Part shown: piece after piece, positions 39,649-43,618 of the stretch
How positions within the stretch are numbered: position 1 is the first letter of the stretch
Layout: every line of letters starts with the position of its first letter
NCBI GenBank assembly: GCA_965371445.1
Contig: CBDUYN010000076.1
Coordinates: forward strand, 1 to 43,618
Direction of reading: 5' to 3'
DNA from: DASWIG01 sp965371445
Lineage (GTDB): Bacteria > Acidobacteriota > Thermoanaerobaculia > Multivoradales > J023
DNA length: 43,618 nt
The notes under the pieces: model-generated
The model's database searches: none
Seen by the model: only the letters and a program-made list of their open reading frames with translations
Told to the model about the DNA's origin: nothing
Position numbers and translations under genes: made by a program

Positions 39649-41768
39649 CGTCGTGCTACGCCAAGGTCGAGCTGGTAGACGTCCGCGGCCTCTTCGACCC
39701 GTTCGAAGCCGTAGACGTCCAGGATCCGTTCGTGGACGCTGCCGGTGACGCGGATCGTGGAGTCCTCGGCGGTCCCGTGCCGGCGGATCTGATCGGCGAG
39801 CCGGACTGTCTCGCCCCAGAGGTCGTAGACGAATCGATCGCGTCCTACGAGCCCCGCCACGACCGGGCCGGAGCTCACACCGATCGAGAGCGCCAGCTCG
39901 CAGCCGCGCTCGTTGTTGAATCGCCGCACCGTTTGCACCATGTCGCGGGCGAAATCGACCAGGCAGCGCTGGTGGTCGGGCCTCGGCATCGAGAGCCCGG
40001 CGACCGCCATGTAGACGTTGCCGACGGTCCGGAACTTCTCGACGCCGTTTTTTTCGGTCGCGTCGTCGAAAGCGGAGACCACGTCGTTGAAAAGGGCCAC
40101 CGCCTGCTCGGGCTCGACCTCCGCCGTCAGCTCCGTGAAGCCGACGAGCTCGGCGAAAAGGACGGTGACGTTCGGGTAGCTGTCGGCGATCTGCTCCTCG
40201 CCGTCCCGCAGCCGCTGGGCGACGCCCCGGGGGAGGATCGAGAGCAGGAGCTTTTCGTTCTCGCGGTTTTTTTCGCGCACCAGCCGCGTCTGGGCGTCGA
40301 GGCTTTTCACCATCTCGTTGAAGGAATGGGCGAGCTCGCCGAGCTCGGCGTGAGAGGTGACCTCCAGGCTCACGTCGGTCTTGCCGCGGCTGACCTCCCG
40401 GGCGCCAGCGATGAGCTTCTCGATCGGACGCACGAATCCCGTGGCGACGAGCATGGCGGCGAGCGTCGCCAGCAACACGAGGAGCGTCGAGACGATCACC
40501 ACCCAGCGGAGGAACTCGTCGATGGGCGCCGTGGCCTCCTCGGCGTCGATCTTGGCGATCACCGCCCACTCGAGATCGCCGCCACCCAGGTTCAGGGGCG
40601 CGTAGGAGACCAGCACCTTCATCCCCCGGTAGTCCTCGATCTCGACGGTGTTCTCCTCCCGGCGTTCGAGGGCTCCTTCGGTGGCCTCGGTCTGAACCTT
40701 CTGTTGCAGGATCGAGGTGTTGAGCTGCCGGATGGTGGCCACCGTACGCTCGGGGACGTTCTCCCGGGTCAGGTCCTCCAGGTACCCCTCGGGGTCCTGG
40801 AGCAGGAAGCGGGATTCCGAGCGCATGAGGTAATCGGGGCCCACCAGGATGGTCTCGCCGGATTCGCCGAAGCCGGCCCGGCTCCAGTTGCGGTCGCCGG
40901 TCATCACCCGGTTGAGCTCGTCGACGCTCAGCTGGAAGACCAGGACGCCCACGCACTCGTGGCGGTCGAAGATCGGACCGGCGATAAAAGCGGCGGGCAT
41001 CCGGTAGGAGGGGGCGTGGTCGCGGAAGTCGACGATCTTGACGAACCCCTTGAGGCGCTCCTTGCGCACCGCCTCATAGGCCGCCGCGAGGCCCGTGCCG
41101 GAGTAGGGACCGGTGATCAGGTTGGCCGCGAAGTCGGTCTCTTTCGCCACAGTGTAGAGGACGTCGCCGGTCGCGACGTCGATCAGGAAGAAGTCGTAGT
41201 AGCCGAGCTTGCGCACCATGTTGCGAAAGATCGGGTGGTACTGGCGGTGGACCTCGCGGTAGGGGCTCTGATCGCCCGCCGCCTCGTCGAGCTCGTCTTT
41301 CGAGCCGATCTCTTGGGGGTTCACGGCGAGGTAATGGTAGTGGAGGTAGCGGGTCGCCGGCTCGTCCGGCAGGTAGGTGTCGAGCTGCGGCGTCCCGGAG
41401 AGGATGTTCTCCGCGAGCTTGGGGAAGAAGGTGTCCCTGTAGAAGCTCTCGAGCTCGGCCGCCTGCTCGGTGTCGAGCTCCTCGTCGCGCAGCTCCTGGA
41501 AGGCCGCTTGGAGCTCCCGGACGGCGGCGACGAGCATCTGGTCCTCGGCCAGGACCTCGACCTGGTTTCTCATCTGCAGGAAGTAGGACTCGACCTGCGA
41601 GGCCTTTGAGGCGCGCAGGCTCTTGAGCTGGTTGAAGATGCCGTTGCGCAGGGCCCTCGCGCCGACCACGTAGCTAAGGACGTTGACGACGGCGACCGAC
41701 AGGAGGGCCGCGGTCACCAGCATGAGGATGAGCTTCGATTTGATGCTGAGACGCTCGATCAGGCCCAT
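39645..41768 (-). CDS. dCache-HAMP sensor with degenerate class III nucleotide cyclase domain
   Basis: 707 residues. ATG 41768 has an excellent GGAGG at 5 nt; a GTG at 41792 in frame is less likely. Transmembrane helix ~12-34, periplasmic double-Cache sensor ~40-400 (GYYDFFLID, SGETILVG, WAVIAKID), second helix ~417-440, HAMP ~441-495, signalling helix (LLLSILP), then a class III cyclase fold ~530-690. Key residues differ from active enzymes: the first metal Asp is Glu540 (FAELVGFT), the second is Asn584 (GNVYM), the purine-binding Lys is Arg (EKFRTVG), and the transition-state Asn is Arg656 (TVRLA). Probably catalytically weak or dead. ATGA-coupled to the cNMP-domain channel gene. First gene of the seven-gene operon. 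Confidence 0.9.
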   Translation of the reverse strand: MGLIERLSIKSKLILMLVTAALLSVAVVNVLSYVVGARALRNGIFNQLKSLRASKASQVESYFLQMRNQVEVLAEDQMLVAAVRELQAAFQELRDEELDTEQAAELESFYRDTFFPKLAENILSGTPQLDTYLPDEPATRYLHYHYLAVNPQEIGSKDELDEAAGDQSPYREVHRQYHPIFRNMVRKLGYYDFFLIDVATGDVLYTVAKETDFAANLITGPYSGTGLAAAYEAVRKERLKGFVKIVDFRDHAPSYRMPAAFIAGPIFDRHECVGVLVFQLSVDELNRVMTGDRNWSRAGFGESGETILVGPDYLMRSESRFLLQDPEGYLEDLTRENVPERTVATIRQLNTSILQQKVQTEATEGALERREENTVEIEDYRGMKVLVSYAPLNLGGGDLEWAVIAKIDAEEATAPIDEFLRWVVIVSTLLVLLATLAAMLVATGFVRPIEKLIAGAREVSRGKTDVSLEVTSHAELGELAHSFNEMVKSLDAQTRLVREKNRENEKLLLSILPRGVAQRLRDGEEQIADSYPNVTVLFAELVGFTELTAEVEPEQAVALFNDVVSAFDDATEKNGVEKFRTVGNVYMAVAGLSMPRPDHQRCLVDFARDMVQTVRRFNNERGCELALSIGVSSGPVVAGLVGRDRFVYDLWGETVRLADQIRRHGTAEDSTIRVTGSVHERILDVYGFERVEEAADVYQLDLGVARR

Positions 41769-41842
41769 GGATCCTCCACTCTCGGACGGCACCGCAGCCG
41801 GCTTTCGGGAAACGGCTTTCGGGAAACGCTTGGTTGGCCAAG

Positions 41843-41850
41843 ATCATAGC
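41843..41850 (-). promoter_or_regulatory. Extended -10 promoter of the cyclase operon
   Basis: TGCTATGAT read on the minus strand (-10 TATGAT at 41848-41843, preceded by TGC). No good -35. The start site would be near 41836, giving a ~70-nt leader before the ATG at 41768. Confidence 0.45.
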
Positions 41851-41935
41851 ACGCGACGGACGCCGGCGGCAGCCAAACATTTCGCCACCGCACGGCGGGA
41901 GGTAAGATCCTGAGACCGGAACAGGCTCAGGAGAC

Positions 41936-42064
41936 CGATGGCGGCTGGCGAGGAGGGAGCAGCAGATCGCCGAGGTCCTGGGCGTGACGACGCGCACCGT
42001 GCAGCGCGACTGGGTCAAGGCGGGGCCCTGGCTCTACAAGGAGCTGTACCCGGAAGGGGCGTAG
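41936..42064 (+). pseudogene. Remnant of a sigma-70 (ECF-like) factor, region 4 helix-turn-helix
   Basis: The frame reads EQQIAEVLGVTTRTVQRDW, VKAGPWLYKELY, then a TAG stop at 42062-42064. This is the C-terminal helix-turn-helix and tail typical of ECF-like sigma factors (IAxxLGVSxxTVxRDWxxAxAWLYREL). The frame closes upstream at a TAA near 41905 and no start or region 2 is present, so only the last ~35-40 codons survive. Confidence 0.55.
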
Positions 42065-42110
42065 GCCGGCCGAGCGCAGCGTGAAGCGGCAGCGCAGCCC
42101 GGCGACGCAT

Positions 42111-42118
42111 GTGCTATG
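42111..42118 (+). promoter_or_regulatory. Extended -10 promoter, close to the start of the repeat protein
   Basis: TGCTATGAT (hexamer at 42113-42118), the same core as the cyclase promoter. Predicted transcription start is near 42125, only about five bases before ATG 42130, and there is no Shine-Dalgarno. The mRNA would be nearly leaderless. Confidence 0.4.
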
Positions 42119-42129
42119 ATGCCTGTCCG

Positions 42130-43470
42130 ATGGCGAAGAAAATACCGATCTGGATGTCCGGGTACGTACCGCCAGGCTTCTGGCGACAGGACGAGAACGT
42201 GCAGGCCTACCTCCGATGGGCGGAGAAGAGACTCGGAATCCGCCGGCCCCAAGACTGGTACAAGTTCGCGGTCGCGGACCTGCAACGCCTCTCGCGCTCG
42301 GGTCCCTTCAGGCTGCACACCTCGCTGCAAGAGCTCCTGATGACCTTCCGGCCGGACTACCCTTGGAAGGAGTGGCTCTTCAGGGCCTTGGTCAAAGGCT
42401 TCTGGAGAAAGCCCGAAAACCGGCGCCGGTACCTCGACTGGCTGGGTCAAAGGCAGGGCTACGAGAGACCGGAAGACTGGTACCAGCTCACCAACAGGAT
42501 CCTGAACGAGAACCAGGGACATGGACTCCTCCTTTTTCATGGCTCGAACATCCGAGTGGTCAAGGCGTACATGCCGGACTACCCGTTCAAGGAATGGCTC
42601 TTTTCCAGAGCCCCGGTCGGCTTTTGGGACGATCCGGTCAATCAACGCCGCTACCTCGAATGGTTGGGCGAGGAGCTCGGCTTTGAGGACCAGGAAGACT
42701 GGTATCGGTTCGACGCCAGATCTCTCACCAGAAATCATGGCGACAAGTTAATTGGTCTTTACGACGGCTCCCCGTCGGCCGTCCTGAGGGCGGTGTTCCC
42801 CGAGTACGATTGGAAGGAATGGCTCTTCGCCACCCTGCCGAACCAATTCTGGGCGGATCCGGACAATGTCATGGCGTACATGGAGTGGTTGGGCGAACAG
42901 CTGGACTTCAAGGAGCCCGAAGACTGGTACCAGGTGACGACTTGGGACTTCCAGGTGCGTCGGGGAGCGTCGCTGCTTGGCAAGTTCGGAGGCAGTCCGT
43001 CGCAATTGGTCAAGTTCTTCTTTCAGGACCGCGAGTACTGGGAGTGGTTGATGCCGAGGACGCCGCGCGGCTTCTGGCAGAGTCGGGAGAACTGTGGTCG
43101 CTACCTTGAGTGGCTGGGTGAAAGGCTAGGAGTTGTGGAGCTCGAAGACTGGTATCGGGTCACCGCCGACGACGTTGAAGCCAATCATGGTGGGACAATT
43201 CTCAGCGTGCACGGAGGCCTGACGGGGCTTCTAAGGTACTGGAGGCCGGACTACGACTGGCTGGAGTGGCTGTTTCGGATCGTGCCGGTCGGCTTTTGGG
43301 ACCGCCGCAAAAACCGTCGACGTTATCTGGAATGGTTGGCAGGGCAACTGGGTTTGAAAAGCCCTGATGAATGGTCGTCGATCACCAGGGTGGACCTCGA
43401 GCAGCACCGAGGGTCGACCCTGTGTACTCGGTACAAGTCGGCCGCCGCCGTGATCCGACACAGCCGGTGA
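42130..43470 (+). CDS. Protein of six ~75-residue Trp-rich repeats, function unknown
   Basis: 446 residues from ATG 42130; an ATG at 42109 would add seven but lies upstream of the predicted transcription start. The protein is wholly built of one repeat: units at about 10-84, 85-158, 159-233, 234-308, 309-382 and a shortened 383-446. Consensus: VPxGFWxxxxNxxRYLEWLGExLG, then PEDWYxVT, N-H-G with LL, GGS, and finally PDYDWKEWLF. Each unit has five or six tryptophans. There is no signal peptide or membrane helix, so it is probably cytosolic. Similar W-rich repeats occur in uncharacterised bacterial and algal proteins, as far as I recall; no function is assigned. It could be a nucleic-acid- or protein-binding solenoid. 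It ends 2 bp from the convergent gene on the right. Confidence 0.8.
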   Translation: MAKKIPIWMSGYVPPGFWRQDENVQAYLRWAEKRLGIRRPQDWYKFAVADLQRLSRSGPFRLHTSLQELLMTFRPDYPWKEWLFRALVKGFWRKPENRRRYLDWLGQRQGYERPEDWYQLTNRILNENQGHGLLLFHGSNIRVVKAYMPDYPFKEWLFSRAPVGFWDDPVNQRRYLEWLGEELGFEDQEDWYRFDARSLTRNHGDKLIGLYDGSPSAVLRAVFPEYDWKEWLFATLPNQFWADPDNVMAYMEWLGEQLDFKEPEDWYQVTTWDFQVRRGASLLGKFGGSPSQLVKFFFQDREYWEWLMPRTPRGFWQSRENCGRYLEWLGERLGVVELEDWYRVTADDVEANHGGTILSVHGGLTGLLRYWRPDYDWLEWLFRIVPVGFWDRRKNRRRYLEWLAGQLGLKSPDEWSSITRVDLEQHRGSTLCTRYKSAAAVIRHSR

Positions 43471-43472
43471 AG

Positions 43473-43618
43473 TCACCGGCAGGTGGCGAAAGCGTCCGTG
43501 TCGGTGACCGCGTCGGCCGGACGGCCCACCGGGTTCTCGTACTCGCGAACGGTTCCCGTCTCCGTGTCGGTCACCCGCAGGACATAGCCGACGTTCGTCG
43601 TCGTGGCGGCAAAGACCC
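43473..43618 (-). CDS. C-terminal end of a probable secreted protein (5' part outside window)
   Basis: Open from the right edge to TGA at 43475-43473; 47 codons are seen. The sequence runs NVGYVLRVTDTETG, VREYENPVGRPADAV, TDTDAFATCR. A beta-strand-rich end with 'VTDTxTGxVRxYxNPxG' and a final Cys is common at the C-termini of secreted proteins in Acidobacteriota-like genomes (from memory). Function cannot be assigned from this fragment. Confidence 0.7.
   Translation of the reverse strand, partial: VFAATTTNVGYVLRVTDTETGTVREYENPVGRPADAVTDTDAFATCR

Noticed and set aside
39649..40956. Upstream extension of the channel gene frame into the cyclase gene
   Set aside because: The extension overlaps the cyclase in another frame and is Arg/Pro/Gly-rich. 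ATG 39648 overlaps the cyclase stop and begins the MscS homology.
39732..41609. Long plus-strand frame opposite the cyclase-like gene
   Set aside because: Antisense to a well-supported gene with recognisable sensor, HAMP and cyclase motifs.

Overview
The window is GC-rich and encoded mostly on the minus strand. Very large secreted proteins built from CARDB, Calx-beta, FG-GAP and DUF11 modules, an RHS gene, a bacterial FAN1 nuclease and extended -10 promoters suit an environmental Gram-negative, perhaps Acidobacteriota (Thermoanaerobaculia-like). That placement is inference from protein style only.

Region 1 (1-31000, minus strand) is a repetitive surface-protein/RHS locus. It appears to be two copies of one transcription unit: a structured leader, a giant secreted multidomain protein, then an RHS-type protein with an N-terminal anchor and a transglutaminase-like domain. 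In unit 1 the leader (21138-21411) precedes an intact 6,571-residue protein (1319-21034), followed 38 nt later by an RHS-type gene that runs off the window (1-1280). In unit 2 a 97% identical leader (30700-30997) precedes only a collapsed 27-codon scar of a giant gene (30616-30699), followed by a complete 2,352-residue RHS protein (23512-30570). That protein ends in a metzincin-type zinc protease domain (HELGHALGVPH plus a Met-turn). Sixteen nt downstream is a membrane-anchored HEAT-repeat protein, a good immunity candidate. A decayed copy of the RHS N-terminal region (21493-22428, one in-frame TAG and a large internal deletion) lies between the units. The RHS core, toxin and putative immunity gene (about 22.44-27.96 kb) have clearly lower GC than the flanks, so the locus looks mosaic.

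Region 2 (31.2-33.98 kb) holds the plus-strand helicase gene hrpB. It ends inside an array of GC-rich palindromic repeats that also closes the convergent operon.

Region 3 (33.98-41.77 kb, minus strand) is a compact seven-gene operon. In transcription order it encodes a dCache-HAMP-class III cyclase-like protein, an MscS-family channel with a cyclic-nucleotide-binding domain, FAN1 nuclease, an MFS transporter, a DUF4870 protein, a DUF2752 protein and YidD. Several starts overlap the preceding stop. Both the cyclase and the cNMP-binding domain lack key ligand or catalytic residues.

Region 4 (41.77-43.62 kb) holds divergent promoters, a sigma-factor HTH remnant, a plus-strand protein made of six ~75-residue tryptophan-rich repeats of unknown function, and the 3' end of a minus-strand gene.

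No tRNA, rRNA, CRISPR array, transposase or integrase was recognised.
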